A DNA stretch of 64,000 bases from Effusibacillus consociatus (GCF_042652925.1 NZ_JBHSHC010000099.1:39355-103354); one strand, 5' to 3'; shown: positions 16,712 through 26,278, counted from the first letter of the stretch. Numbers and translations are program-made. Notes: generated by a model from the sequence alone, not told the origin.

Positions 16712-17851
16712 ATGAACACAGGAATGAATTCAGTGGCTCTAAACGGTGCCAACCGGAAAATCAGCTCCGGTGAGCTTTTAAACAAATACAGCACGTTGAT
16801 CGCTTTAGGAATCTTGTTCATTATCGCAAATTTTGTCTCCTCACACTTCGCCCAACCGCAAAACCTGACCAATATTACCATGCAAATTGCAGTGAACGGT
16901 ATTTTGGCTGTTGGTATGACAATGGTGATCCTGACGGGCGGGATCGATCTTGGGGTTGGTTCTGTTGTGGGTTTAACCGGTATTGTTCTTGCGATGACTC
17001 AAGGGTATGGTTTGGTTCCGGCTATTTTGGCCACGTTAATTGCCGGTATGATTATTGGTTTGTGGAACGCGTTTTTTATCACCAAGTTCAATATTCCACC
17101 GTTCATTGTGACCTTAGGCATGATGACGATTGCACGCGGATTTGCTCTTTATCTCTCGGAAGGTTCGGCTATGCCGCTTGAAACCAACAGATTTTTTGAA
17201 GCTCTTGGCTCGGGATATGTGTCCATCGGGGGCTCAAGCATAGTTTTCTTGCTGCTTGCGGGAGCCCTGATTTGGATTGGATTTCGTAACCTTAAGAGAG
17301 AAGGGGCAAGCCTGCCCGCAATTCTGTCCCTTGTTTTGTCGTTAGGCGGATTAGGTCTGTTCGCTTGGGTATATCTCAGTTATCAAGGAATTCCTTATTT
17401 GGTTCTCGTATTCGGCGGGATTGTCTTATGGGGAATCTGGATCCTGAACAAAACGACTTTTGGCCGCTACCTGTACGCAATTGGCGGGAACGCAAAAGCT
17501 GCTTACCTGTCCGGAGTGAATGTCAAGGCAAACTTGGTCAAGGTCTATGTAACTTCCAGTGTGCTGGCTGCAATTGCAGGGATTATCATGACCACCCGTG
17601 TCGGATCGGCTGACCCGAATGGCGGGAACATGTTTGAACTGGATGCGGTGGCGGCAGCAGTCATCGGGGGAACCTCGCTGGCAGGCGGGTATGGAACAAT
17701 CGGAGGGGCATTGATAGGCGCCTTTATCATTGGAATTCTGAACAATATTTTGATTCTTGCCAATGTAAATCCGTACTTCCAGTTTATTTTCAAAGGTTTG
17801 ATTATTACTGCTGCAGTTCTGTTGGATATGAAGAACAAGAAAAAACAATAG
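16712..17851 (+). CDS. Sugar ABC transporter permease (XylH type)
   Basis: This 379-residue integral membrane protein has about ten hydrophobic segments and the RbsC/XylH-family segments MTMVILTGGIDLGVGSVVGL and FNIPPFIVTLGMMTIARG, then the coupling region GRYLYAIGGNAKAAYLSGVN and AAAVIGGTSLAGGYGTIGG. The extra middle segments (about 175-245) make it longer than RbsC and like XylH. It forms the channel with the preceding ATPase and lipoprotein. No xylose catabolic genes lie nearby. Confidence 0.88.
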   Translation: MNTGMNSVALNGANRKISSGELLNKYSTLIALGILFIIANFVSSHFAQPQNLTNITMQIAVNGILAVGMTMVILTGGIDLGVGSVVGLTGIVLAMTQGYGLVPAILATLIAGMIIGLWNAFFITKFNIPPFIVTLGMMTIARGFALYLSEGSAMPLETNRFFEALGSGYVSIGGSSIVFLLLAGALIWIGFRNLKREGASLPAILSLVLSLGGLGLFAWVYLSYQGIPYLVLVFGGIVLWGIWILNKTTFGRYLYAIGGNAKAAYLSGVNVKANLVKVYVTSSVLAAIAGIIMTTRVGSADPNGGNMFELDAVAAAVIGGTSLAGGYGTIGGALIGAFIIGILNNILILANVNPYFQFIFKGLIITAAVLLDMKNKKKQ

Positions 17852-17866
17852 GATGTCAAAACTTGA

Positions 17867-17905
17867 GAACACACTTTAGGTAAGATGTGTGTTTAAAGTG
17901 TGTTC
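17867..17905 (+). terminator. Hairpin after the ABC permease
   Basis: GAACACACTTTA (17867-17878) and TAAAGTGTGTTC (17894-17905) form a perfect 12 bp stem. The T-run is absent (CTCTATG follows), so it may act as an mRNA 3-prime-end stabiliser or a weak terminator. Confidence 0.55.
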
Positions 17906-17961
17906 CTCTATGTCGATCTGTATGGTATTATAGGACTACCAGTAGACGGAGGGGTGCACAT

Positions 17962-20817
17962 ATGAAGCGAATTCAACGAGTTGAACAGTTATTGCTTCAA
18001 TGGACAACCGAATGTTTTGATACAGAGAGCATGCATCCCCACCGACCGCAAGGATGTACGGCCGAACTGATTGGAGAATCCCTTGGGATCGACCGCAGCA
18101 ACGCCAGTCGGGATTTGAACTCTCTTGTCGCAGAACAAAAGGTGATCAAGATTGGCGGCAAGCCAGTCTTGTTTCTTTCTTATGAAGGGTTAAAGCAAAA
18201 GTTTGGGCACAAGCTTGCCCGAAAACATCTGTACGACTCGTGGTCAGATTTTTATGATGGTGTTTCAGAAGGCAATGGGGAGCAGCCGGATGTTTACGAT
18301 GCACCGCGTTATGTTCACGCAGCTTCTGCTTTTGACTCGCTTCAAGGGAAAAGCCGGTCATTAAAAAAGCCGATCGAACTGGCAAAGGCGGCTATTTTAT
18401 ACCCGCCAAACGGACTTCATACACTGTTAGTGGGCCCGACCGGAGTTGGTAAGACCTTATTTGCGGACAGTATGTATCAATTTGCTGTGGAAACGGGGCA
18501 GTTGCCGCCGAATGCGCCATTTATTTCTTTCAATTGCGCCGATTACTCCAATAATCCGCAATTGCTGCTTGCCCAATTGTTTGGCGTCGAAAAAGGGGCC
18601 TACACAGGGGCAGAACGGGATCGTGTCGGAATGGTGGAAAAGGCAAACGGCGGAATTCTCTTTTTGGATGAGGTTCATCGTCTTCCTCCGGAAGGCCAGG
18701 AAATGTTATTTCAGCTTTTGGATAAAGGAATTTTCCGAAGACTTGGCGAGACGGATTCACAACGAACCGCGACCATCCGGTTGATTGCGGCTACTACCGA
18801 GAATCCGAAATCCAGCCTTCTCATGACATTTGTTCGCCGATTGCCAATGTTGATTCCGATTCCTTCCATAGCCGAAAGGACTCTGCAGGAACGGTTTTGC
18901 TTGATAGAGTATTTCTTTTCGGAGGAAAGTGCACGTGTTCAACGTCCTTTCCGGATTGCTCCGGAAGTTTTGAAAGCGCTTTTGTTGTTTGATTGTCCAG
19001 CCAACGTAGGGCAGCTAAAGAGTGAAATTCAATTGCTCTCAGCACGTGCGTTTCTGTCGCAAATTCACGATACTCATACGAATCGTCTTAAGGTAACGCT
19101 CGATCATGCCTCCGATCATGTACGTCAGGGACTGATGAGAATCCCCGAAAGGCGAAAGGAACTGGACCAGGTGCTGGAAAATCTTTCGACTGGACTGGAT
19201 CTGAACAGAGAAGAGACAGAAGCGGCCCGCACGGAAGATCAGAGCTTGTACGAAATCCTGGAGCAGCAGGCCCAAGAGTTAAGGAAACGCGGGTTAAGCG
19301 AAGAAGAGATTACGAATGTGCTGTCAGTCGATATTGATGTTTACTTCCGCAAGTTTTTGCAGCGAGTCTCTGATCAATTTGAATCACGCAGGCAGGATAT
19401 AATTCGGATCGTCGGGGAACAGTTCCTGGATACAATTGAAGAAATGTTTGATTTTGCTTCCCGGTACCTCCAACGGGTGTTTCCGTCACAAACAGTGTTT
19501 GGATGTGCTCTGCACATGCATGCCGCTGTGGATCGCATCCGGGCAGGAACTGCAATTCCGAATCCGGGACTGGCTGCCATTCAAAGACAGGCATCTTTGG
19601 AATACGAAACCGCACAGGAAATGGCGTCAATGTTTGCACAACGAACCAATGTGACACTTCCGGAAAATGAAATCGGGTTCCTCGCGACGATTTTGCTGTC
19701 TGTTCTAAATACCACTCCCTCTCCAAAAGTGGGAATCCTTGTGATCGCCCATGGGAGTTCGACCGCATCCTCCATGTTGGAGGTGGCTCATCAATTGCTT
19801 GGGACGGCCCATGGTCGGGCCCTGGACATGCCGTTGGACACGGACCCGGACCTGGTCTTGGAACAAGCAGTGTCAACAGCAGGCGAGTTGGATGAAGGGA
19901 AAGGGATTTTACTGTTGGTTGACATGGGTTCCCTCGTTTCGTTTGGGCAGCTGATACAGGAACGAACCGGCATCCAAGTTCGAACGATTCCCAATGTCAC
20001 GACACTCGTTGTGATGGAAGCGGTTCGCAAAGCAGCGCTAAGTTCTTCTACACTTGAAATGGTTTATGAATCGGTTTTGAAGGGAAGCGCCTTCACGCAA
20101 TCGAGGCGGCCGTATCCCCCCGTTCGAACAGGTGTACTTCCGGTTGTGTGCGTAACAGGACAAGGGTCTGCCATTCAACTCAAATCCATCTTGGAAGAAA
20201 GGTTGCAGTTGCCGGATGATTACGAACTCAATATAGTTCCGGTATCCATTTCCTCATTCGAGGAAACGCCGGAATGTCTGGAAAAATTGCTTGGCGGTGT
20301 AAAGCCGTTGGCAATAGCCGGGACATTAAATCCGCATATGGAAGGGATACCTTTTGTAAGCGCTCAAGAAATCCTGTCGGGAGAAGGAATTCACAGGATA
20401 GCACACTTGATACAAGCTTCCCTGGTTCCCGTTCATCGATCGGAGGAATCAAACTCCGTCTGGGATTCTTTATCCGGCACTCTCCGGAATTCGGTAAAAA
20501 GGGTGAACCCGTATTATGCGGTTCCGGCAATTATCAAAGCGTTTGATCGTCTTGAGGAAAAATTGGATATTCGGGTCGATACCGATATCCGTATCGGATT
20601 GACAATGCATCTGGTCCTGGCAATGGAAAAACGGCTGGTTACCGGGAGTTGGCCGACCGAAGCGGCTGGTGAAAACGCTTCCGCCTGTTTTTCGGGGGAA
20701 TGTGGGGTAGTAGCAGACATTTTCAATGCTGTAATGGCTGATTTTGGACTTGCGATTCCGGAAAGTGAATCCAGCCATATCCTCAGGTTGCTGGGAGGTG
20801 TTCGGGTTGGCTCGTAA
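17962..20817 (+). CDS. LevR-like sigma-54-dependent activator with PTS regulation domains
   Basis: The 951-residue protein has an N-terminal HTH (about 1-75), an AAA+ domain (Walker A GPTGVGKT at about 158-165, sigma-54 contact loop GAYTGA at 212-217, Walker B ILFLDE near 233), a PRD (about 500-600, with HMHAAVDRI), an EIIA-Man-like domain (LVIAHGSSTASSM near 595), an EIIB-like stretch near 720, and a second PRD at the C-terminus (IRIGLTMHLVLAM). This is the LevR/CelR layout: phosphorylation by HPr or EIIB on PRD histidines controls activation at -12/-24 promoters. ATG 17962 follows GGAGGGG. The gene overlaps the EIIB gene, and rpoN is in the same window. No -12/-24 promoter was found by eye. 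Confidence 0.9.
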   Translation: MKRIQRVEQLLLQWTTECFDTESMHPHRPQGCTAELIGESLGIDRSNASRDLNSLVAEQKVIKIGGKPVLFLSYEGLKQKFGHKLARKHLYDSWSDFYDGVSEGNGEQPDVYDAPRYVHAASAFDSLQGKSRSLKKPIELAKAAILYPPNGLHTLLVGPTGVGKTLFADSMYQFAVETGQLPPNAPFISFNCADYSNNPQLLLAQLFGVEKGAYTGAERDRVGMVEKANGGILFLDEVHRLPPEGQEMLFQLLDKGIFRRLGETDSQRTATIRLIAATTENPKSSLLMTFVRRLPMLIPIPSIAERTLQERFCLIEYFFSEESARVQRPFRIAPEVLKALLLFDCPANVGQLKSEIQLLSARAFLSQIHDTHTNRLKVTLDHASDHVRQGLMRIPERRKELDQVLENLSTGLDLNREETEAARTEDQSLYEILEQQAQELRKRGLSEEEITNVLSVDIDVYFRKFLQRVSDQFESRRQDIIRIVGEQFLDTIEEMFDFASRYLQRVFPSQTVFGCALHMHAAVDRIRAGTAIPNPGLAAIQRQASLEYETAQEMASMFAQRTNVTLPENEIGFLATILLSVLNTTPSPKVGILVIAHGSSTASSMLEVAHQLLGTAHGRALDMPLDTDPDLVLEQAVSTAGELDEGKGILLLVDMGSLVSFGQLIQERTGIQVRTIPNVTTLVVMEAVRKAALSSSTLEMVYESVLKGSAFTQSRRPYPPVRTGVLPVVCVTGQGSAIQLKSILEERLQLPDDYELNIVPVSISSFEETPECLEKLLGGVKPLAIAGTLNPHMEGIPFVSAQEILSGEGIHRIAHLIQASLVPVHRSEESNSVWDSLSGTLRNSVKRVNPYYAVPAIIKAFDRLEEKLDIRVDTDIRIGLTMHLVLAMEKRLVTGSWPTEAAGENASACFSGECGVVADIFNAVMADFGLAIPESESSHILRLLGGVRVGS

Positions 20818-21121
20818 ACAAATTGCATTAGTGTGCAGTTTTGGGCTTTCCACAAGTTTATTGGTGCAGGCGATGGAACGTTCGGCGATTGATAAAGCAG
20901 CGGATGTTGAGATAAGCGCAATCGGGACGAGCGAATTGGCGGAAAAAGCCGAATCTGTGGATGTATTTCTATTAGCGCCTCAGGTAAGATACATGCTTCC
21001 GACAGTCGCCAAATACGGGAAACCGGTCGGTGTGGTGGACGGTCTGGTCTATGCCACGGCTGACGGATCCAAAGTGCTGGAACAGGCGTTACGTCTTGGC
21101 GCGGAAGAGGAGATCAAATGA
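20807..21121 (+). CDS. PTS EIIB, lactose/cellobiose family
   Basis: The 104-residue protein carries the phospho-cysteine loop ALVCSFGLSTSLLVQAM (Cys10), typical of cellobiose/lichenan IIB proteins, and ends GAEEEIK. It passes phosphate from EIIA to the sugar in EIIC. The TTG at 20807 is preceded by GGGAGGTG six bases upstream and overlaps the regulator's 3-prime end by 11 bp, so the PTS is probably co-transcribed with its regulator. Confidence 0.85.
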   Translation: MARKQIALVCSFGLSTSLLVQAMERSAIDKAADVEISAIGTSELAEKAESVDVFLLAPQVRYMLPTVAKYGKPVGVVDGLVYATADGSKVLEQALRLGAEEEIK

Positions 21122-22473
21122 ACAGGTTGCTGGAATGGTTGGAACGAATCCTGCTGCCTGCCACAATGCGCATCGTCGAAAATCGCTATATGCAAGCAAT
21201 TCGTAACGCGTTTATCGGAAGTGCTTTGCCGATGATTATTGTAGGTTCCGTATTTTTGTTATTTGCGATCCCGCCCATTCCGGCTGACATAACGGAAGGC
21301 ATAATCGGAGAAATTAACCGCTGGCTGACTGAATATCGTCAGATTCTGTTCATTCCTTATCAGTTTACCTTTGGCTTGATCGCCCTGTGGGTCTGCTACG
21401 GAATTGCCTATCATCTTTCACAATTTTACAAGCTTGATGCAAGCAGATTGGGCTTGACGGCTGTGTCCGCTCTGCTCGTGTTCTCCGTTCCGATCGGAAT
21501 CCCTTCAGCCAGCGGAATGCTCGGATTGGAAGCAATCCGCGTGGATCAGTTAATGGAAAATCTCGGAGCATCGGGATTGTTTGTGGCGATTCTAACCGGA
21601 ATCTGGGTAGTGGAACTGAATCGCTTCCTGTTTCGTTACGGGATTGTGATCAAACTTCCTCCATCCGTTCCGGGGAACGTGGCACGGTCTTTTGAAATGA
21701 TGATCCCGACGTTCCTCGTGGTGGCAACCGCTTTCCTTATCGAGTGGTGGGTGACGAGGACATTTTCACCGCATCCGTTAAACCCGGACAATGCTTTGAC
21801 TCTTCCAAAGCTGATAATGTTGAAGCTCAGTTTTCTGGTTCAGGCGTCCGACACTCTGCCATCTGCAATTTTGCAGATTGTACTGATGATGCTTTTATGG
21901 GCGGTGGGGATTCACGGAATGAATGTGGTATCCTCTGTCGCTTATCCATTGTGGCAGACCAACCTGCAGTCAAACATCGCAAGTTACAGTGCGGGGCAAC
22001 CGGCTACACATATTGTTTCAGAACCTTTTTTCCATATGTACTCCCATTTGGGCGGTTCCGGTGCAACCTTGCCGTTAGTGATCATGCTATTGTGGTCGAG
22101 GTCGCAACAATTGAAGAGTGTCGGTCGTGTTTCCCTTATGCCGGGAATCTTCAACATCAACGAGCCGGTTACGTTTGGGGTCCCGATTGCGTTAAATCCT
22201 ATTATGGTGATTCCGTTTCTGATAGCGCCAACCGTGATTGTAACGATTAATTATTTGGTGATGAAAATGGGCCTGGTGCCGGTGCCTGCCATTCAGCCGC
22301 CGTTGACGATGCCCGTATTCCTCGGCGGATTTCTTGCCAACGGAAGTTGGCGTGGGGCCGCCTTACAGGGGTTCGATTTGGTTGTCTCGGCTCTCATTTA
22401 TTATCCGTTTTTCAAAATGTGGGAAAAACGGCTGCTGAATGATGCGGAAGGAGTGGCTAAGAACAATGTCTGA
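21118..22473 (+). CDS. PTS EIIC, cellobiose/lichenan-type permease
   Basis: The 451-residue membrane protein has roughly ten hydrophobic segments, an N-terminal amphipathic helix (LLEWLERILLPATMRIVENRY) and the signature FNINEPVTFGVPIALNPIMVIPF of lactose/cellobiose-family IIC, where the Glu-Pro is linked to sugar binding. It imports and phosphorylates a beta-glucoside-like sugar together with EIIA and EIIB. ATGA overlap with EIIB. No 6-phospho-beta-glucosidase is next to it, so the substrate cannot be fixed. Confidence 0.87.
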   Translation: MNRLLEWLERILLPATMRIVENRYMQAIRNAFIGSALPMIIVGSVFLLFAIPPIPADITEGIIGEINRWLTEYRQILFIPYQFTFGLIALWVCYGIAYHLSQFYKLDASRLGLTAVSALLVFSVPIGIPSASGMLGLEAIRVDQLMENLGASGLFVAILTGIWVVELNRFLFRYGIVIKLPPSVPGNVARSFEMMIPTFLVVATAFLIEWWVTRTFSPHPLNPDNALTLPKLIMLKLSFLVQASDTLPSAILQIVLMMLLWAVGIHGMNVVSSVAYPLWQTNLQSNIASYSAGQPATHIVSEPFFHMYSHLGGSGATLPLVIMLLWSRSQQLKSVGRVSLMPGIFNINEPVTFGVPIALNPIMVIPFLIAPTVIVTINYLVMKMGLVPVPAIQPPLTMPVFLGGFLANGSWRGAALQGFDLVVSALIYYPFFKMWEKRLLNDAEGVAKNNV

Positions 22474-22792
22474 GATGGAGCAATTGCAATTTAAAATCAT
22501 CCTTCATGCGGGACAGGCCAAAAACGAAGCAATGGAAGCGGTGGATCTGGCCATGAATGGCCGGATCGAAGAAGCGGAAGCAAAGCTGGTGACGGCACGA
22601 ACTGAACTGGCCGCTGCACACAGTTTGCATAAAGAACTGCTTGGACAAGAGGCACGCGGGGAGCTGCAATTGCCTCCGTCTTTGCTGTTGGTCCATGCGG
22701 AGAATCATCTGATGAGCGGGGTTACGGAACTCCAATTAAGCAATACGATTGTAAAATTGTGCGGGAAGCTGGTGGCGAAGGGGAGCTTATAA
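22466..22792 (+). CDS. PTS EIIA, lactose/cellobiose family
   Basis: The 108-residue all-helical protein shows ILHAGQAKNEAMEAVDLAMNG and the phospho-histidine motif LLVHAENHLMSG, typical of EIIA-Lac/Cel trimers that accept phosphate from HPr. The start ATG 22466 follows GGAAGGAG and overlaps the EIIC stop by 8 bp. It completes a IIB-IIC-IIA set and ends head-on against the next gene, overlapping its stop by 6 bp. Confidence 0.88.
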   Translation: MSEMEQLQFKIILHAGQAKNEAMEAVDLAMNGRIEEAEAKLVTARTELAAAHSLHKELLGQEARGELQLPPSLLLVHAENHLMSGVTELQLSNTIVKLCGKLVAKGSL

Positions 22793-23251
22793 AGGATCGG
22801 CCACGAGCCTATTGTCAGTCGATCGCAGAAAAGAAAGATGCCAGCGCAGAAAGAGAAAGATCAGCACATAGGCCGGCGCCGAATACCAAAGTGACCATCC
22901 TTTGTATGTTAACCAGTGAACACGTACCGACAGCCATTCAAATAGTACGGAAGAAGCTGCCCAGAACAGCAAATAGGCAAAAAAACGAGTCCGTTTTTCC
23001 GGCATGAAATTCAGAAATATCACACCAGCAGCAGGTGGCAGTGTAGAAAGGATAACTATATCGGACAATTGGATTCCAGGGGCTGGTCCAATATCAATCC
23101 AGTCCACTACATCCCCTAATATCAAGTCCGTTACGATTCCGAGACCGGATAAGGTGGTCCAAGTGACGTATATTTCTTTTCTGGTCAGCCGTTTCTTCAT
23201 AAACAAGGCGACCAGAAGGGCAATTATTGTAGCGGCCGTCATAAATACCAT
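22787..23251 (-). CDS. CBO0543-family membrane protein
   Basis: The 154-residue reverse-strand product has four or five hydrophobic segments and the motifs ILGDVVDWIDIGP and KGWSLWYSAPAYVLIFLFLRW, which I associate with the CBO0543 family of small membrane proteins in spore formers. Function is unknown. GAGGGG lies 7 bases before the ATG on the minus strand. It converges with the PTS operon and is the only reverse gene for about 20 kb on either side. Confidence 0.7.
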   Translation of the reverse strand: MVFMTAATIIALLVALFMKKRLTRKEIYVTWTTLSGLGIVTDLILGDVVDWIDIGPAPGIQLSDIVILSTLPPAAGVIFLNFMPEKRTRFFAYLLFWAASSVLFEWLSVRVHWLTYKGWSLWYSAPAYVLIFLFLRWHLSFLRSTDNRLVADPL

Positions 23252-23362
23252 GAAGGAACCCCTCTTTTCAAAAGTGTTGGATTTAACTAAAGTATTTCAC
23301 AAAAAATGTTTGAAATATGCAAATTGATGGGAACCGGACAAGTTGATAAGATTTGCTTTTTT

Positions 23363-23390
23363 TTGTCAGCGAGGAGATCTATGCTATACT
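23363..23390 (+). promoter_or_regulatory. Sigma-A promoter for yvcD
   Basis: TTGTCA (23363-23368), a 16 bp spacer and TATACT (23385-23390) lie 50 bp before the TTG start. Confidence 0.55.
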
Positions 23391-23439
23391 GAGACTTAAG
23401 GGAACATAATGTTCTCACCGACAGCGGGAGGTGACCTGA

Positions 23440-25092
23440 TTGGACCAGCAACAGCAAATGAAGCGTCGACGCCCGGACAGCAATGTGATTCCGTTTCGTT
23501 TGGATGCCGCTTTTTTCTTTGAACGTGCTGTAAAACATTTGGACCGTCACAACCTGCAGAATGCCCTTAAGTATTTTCGCAAGGCGATGGAATACGAACC
23601 TGATAATCCTGTAAATCACTGCAATTTGGCGGGGGTTTTATCAGAGTTGGGGAAGTTCGAAGAGTCGAATGAGATTTTGGAGAATGTTCTTGAATCGATC
23701 GACCCGCAGATGTACGAGTGTTATTTTTACATGGCGAATAACTGGGCCAATATGGGCTTTTACGATAAAGCGGAAGAGTATGCCGCCCGTTACCTGGACT
23801 TGGAGCCGCAGGGCGAATTTGCGAAAGATGCGGAAGAAATGCTCGAAATTCTCATCGAAGAGTTTGGCGGGGGTGAAGTTCTTCGTCAGCGAGTGGAGGA
23901 AAAGGAGGCGGAGCGGAAAGAGCAGGATCTGGCCAGAAAACTGCTGGAACAAGGGAAGTTCATGGAGGCCACCACCTATCTTCAAAAAACGATAGATCAG
24001 CATCCGGATTTGATTGCGCCTCGCAATAACTTGTCTCTCGCATACTATTACCTCGGTCATCTTGAGACTGCAGTGGACATTGCACAGGAAGTGCTGGTTA
24101 AAGACCCAAACAATATTCATGCAAGATGCAACCTGGCTGTTTTTTATCAGCACCTGGGACGCAAAGAAGAGCTCGACAGTTTGTTGAACGGTCTGCGTAA
24201 GGTATATCCGCTGAATTTTGACCAAAGTTACAAGCTGGCCACCACAATGGGGATTTTGGGAGAACACCAGACGGCTTACCGGTTGTTTTTGCAGCTCTCG
24301 CGCTGGACGGAAAATCCGGATCCTTCGCTGCTGCATTGTGTGGCTGCCTCTGCTTGCAATACAGGTAATTTCCCGTTTGCCAGACGGATTTGGCAGGATA
24401 TCCAGATTCTTGACCCGAAGGGTGAAGTGGCCCCCTTTTATTTGAAATTGCTGGATGAAGCTGAATCCGGTGGCACCTCGATCAGTCCGGTTTCTTACCA
24501 CTATCAGATTCCGTTTCACGAACAGTTTAAGCAAATGCAGGAACAAATGAAAACAGGCAAAACAGGCAACTGGCGGAATGATCCATTGATCCGTTCTTCC
24601 CTGTTCTGGGCCCTTCAGCATGGAGAGATTGAAACCAAGATCCAAGTGATTCAAACGTTCGCCTTAATCGCGGATCAGGAAGTGGAACAAGCTCTTAGGG
24701 AATTTATTAACCGGCCTGACGAAATCGAGCAGCTGAAAATGCTGGCCGTGTACGTCCTACGCCACATTGGAGCTGAAGGAACATACACGGATATGGCCGG
24801 ATTGAAGCAGGATTGGAAAGAGATTTTGGACACTGCCTGGACCGTGCTTGCAGTTCATGGCCATGAGCTGTACGATGTAACGCGGAGGATTTGGTCCGAT
24901 TTTCTGGTGAAAAGCCTGGAACAGCCGCCGCGGATGACACAACCCAATACGTGGGCGGCCGGATTGGCTTATCTGGTTCTTCGACAGCAAGGAATTACGG
25001 TTACACAAAGTGAAGTTGCTGAGCAGTTTGGGGTATCGGTGGGTACCGTGTCCAAGATCTCGCGGCAAATTGCACAAAAGATTCGATCGTGA
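23440..25092 (+). CDS. yvcD: TPR-repeat protein with C-terminal helix-turn-helix, YvcD-like
   Basis: The 550-residue protein has tetratricopeptide repeats (NALKYFRKAMEYEPDNPVNH, a second block near 190-230, LARKLLEQGKFMEATTYLQK) and ends in a helix-turn-helix (VTQSEVAEQFGVSVGTVSKI). It has no signal peptide, so it is probably cytoplasmic. Position before trxB matches yvcD of B. subtilis, whose role is not established. TTG 23440 follows GCGGGAGGTGA. Partner binding through the TPR and DNA binding through the tail are inferred. Confidence 0.75.
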   Translation: MDQQQQMKRRRPDSNVIPFRLDAAFFFERAVKHLDRHNLQNALKYFRKAMEYEPDNPVNHCNLAGVLSELGKFEESNEILENVLESIDPQMYECYFYMANNWANMGFYDKAEEYAARYLDLEPQGEFAKDAEEMLEILIEEFGGGEVLRQRVEEKEAERKEQDLARKLLEQGKFMEATTYLQKTIDQHPDLIAPRNNLSLAYYYLGHLETAVDIAQEVLVKDPNNIHARCNLAVFYQHLGRKEELDSLLNGLRKVYPLNFDQSYKLATTMGILGEHQTAYRLFLQLSRWTENPDPSLLHCVAASACNTGNFPFARRIWQDIQILDPKGEVAPFYLKLLDEAESGGTSISPVSYHYQIPFHEQFKQMQEQMKTGKTGNWRNDPLIRSSLFWALQHGEIETKIQVIQTFALIADQEVEQALREFINRPDEIEQLKMLAVYVLRHIGAEGTYTDMAGLKQDWKEILDTAWTVLAVHGHELYDVTRRIWSDFLVKSLEQPPRMTQPNTWAAGLAYLVLRQQGITVTQSEVAEQFGVSVGTVSKISRQIAQKIRS

Positions 25093-25132
25093 TATGAATT
25101 ACAGATTAATTGAATCGTTTCCTGTATACTGT

Positions 25133-25162
25133 AGAGCAGGGCCATTTGATCCTGCTCTTTTC
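25133..25162 (+). terminator. Terminator after yvcD
   Basis: AGAGCAGG (25133-25140) and CCTGCTCT (25151-25158) form a perfect 8 bp stem followed by TTTT. Confidence 0.8.
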
Positions 25163-25192
25163 CACATACTATCCAAGAAGAGCATATGTTTA

Positions 25193-25286
25193 GTCGATAG
25201 GAAATTGTGAATTTTATCCTATCGACATAAGGGCAACTAAGGCTCCACCTGCGCCAGAGTCTTGGTGAAGCCCAAGTTTTCTTTAT
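25193..25286 (+). repeat. Dispersed terminator-like hairpin element, copy B
   Basis: It starts with a perfect inverted repeat GTCGATAGGA (25193-25202) / TCCTATCGAC (25217-25226), then GGGCAACTAAGGC, a variable hairpin (CCACC/GGTG) and GCCCAAGTTTTCTTTAT. Copy A at 13066-13126 keeps the flanks and the GTCGATAGGA start but lacks the first hairpin. It ends 12 bp before trxB, overlapping the trxB leader, so it could control trxB. Confidence 0.6.
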
Positions 25287-25298
25287 GAGGTGATCTGA

Positions 25299-26249
25299 AT
25301 GTACGACTTAATCATTATCGGAGCCGGCCCGGCTGGTCTTTCGGCAGCGGTTTACGCAGCACGTGCGAATTTGAAAGTTCTTCTGCTGGAGAAAGGACTG
25401 CCTGGCGGGCAGATGCAAAATACTACCGAAGTGGAAAACTATACAGGCTTCAAAATGATTATGGGGCCGGAATTATCTGAAGTTATGCATGAACATGCTC
25501 TGCATCTTGGCGTTGAATATAAAAACGGCGATGTGGAAAAAGTCGAACTGGAAGGCAGAATCAAGAAAATCTATACGGACAAAGAAGTGCTTGAAGGAAA
25601 AGCCGTTCTCATAGCAACAGGGGCGGAGCCGAAGATGCTCGGAGCAAAAGGGGAGGTTGAATTCCGCGGACGAGGGGTCAGCTACTGCGCTACCTGTGAC
25701 GGGGCCTTCTTCAATGAAAAGAGGCCGGGAATGGACAAGGGACTTATTGTGGTCGGAGGCGGAGACTCCGCTGTGGAAGAGGGAGCCTTTCTTACACGAT
25801 TCAACAAGGTTACATTGATTCATCGCCGGGATAAGCTGCGTGCACAACCGATTTTGCAAAAACGGGCGTTTGATAACCCGCGCATGAATTTCATCTGGGA
25901 CAGCACCGTTGAAGAGATCATTGGGGAAGGTGCAGTGACCAAGGTTCGGGTGAAGAACCTGAAAACGGGTGAAATATCGGAGCTCCCGGCCAACGGTGTG
26001 TTTATCTATGTGGGCATGAAGCCGAACACCGATTTTCTCGCAGGATCGAAGATCTTGAACGAAGGTGGATATATCCCGACCGATGAGAATATGAAGACTT
26101 CAATTCCGGGAGTGTTTGCCGCAGGAGACGTAAGGGACAAAGGTCTTCGGCAAATTATTACGGCTGCATCAGACGGTGCGATTGCCGCGATGACTGCGTA
26201 TCATTACATTGAGTCACTTGAAGATGCGGCGGAAGACGTGACGGTGTAA
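25299..26249 (+). CDS. trxB: Thioredoxin reductase
   Basis: TrxB reduces thioredoxin with NADPH through FAD. The 316-residue protein shows the FAD site IIGAGPAGLSAAVYAARAN, the redox centre SYCATCDGAFF (CATC near 138-141), the NADPH site VVGGGDSAVEEGAFL, and the C-terminal FAD segment GVFAAGDVRDKGLRQI. The SD GAGGTGA is 7 bases upstream and directly follows repeat B. selB follows 29 bp later. Confidence 0.95.
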   Translation: MYDLIIIGAGPAGLSAAVYAARANLKVLLLEKGLPGGQMQNTTEVENYTGFKMIMGPELSEVMHEHALHLGVEYKNGDVEKVELEGRIKKIYTDKEVLEGKAVLIATGAEPKMLGAKGEVEFRGRGVSYCATCDGAFFNEKRPGMDKGLIVVGGGDSAVEEGAFLTRFNKVTLIHRRDKLRAQPILQKRAFDNPRMNFIWDSTVEEIIGEGAVTKVRVKNLKTGEISELPANGVFIYVGMKPNTDFLAGSKILNEGGYIPTDENMKTSIPGVFAAGDVRDKGLRQIITAASDGAIAAMTAYHYIESLEDAAEDVTV

Positions 26250-26278
26250 ACAATGAGAAGAGTTTAGGGTGGTTGCTT

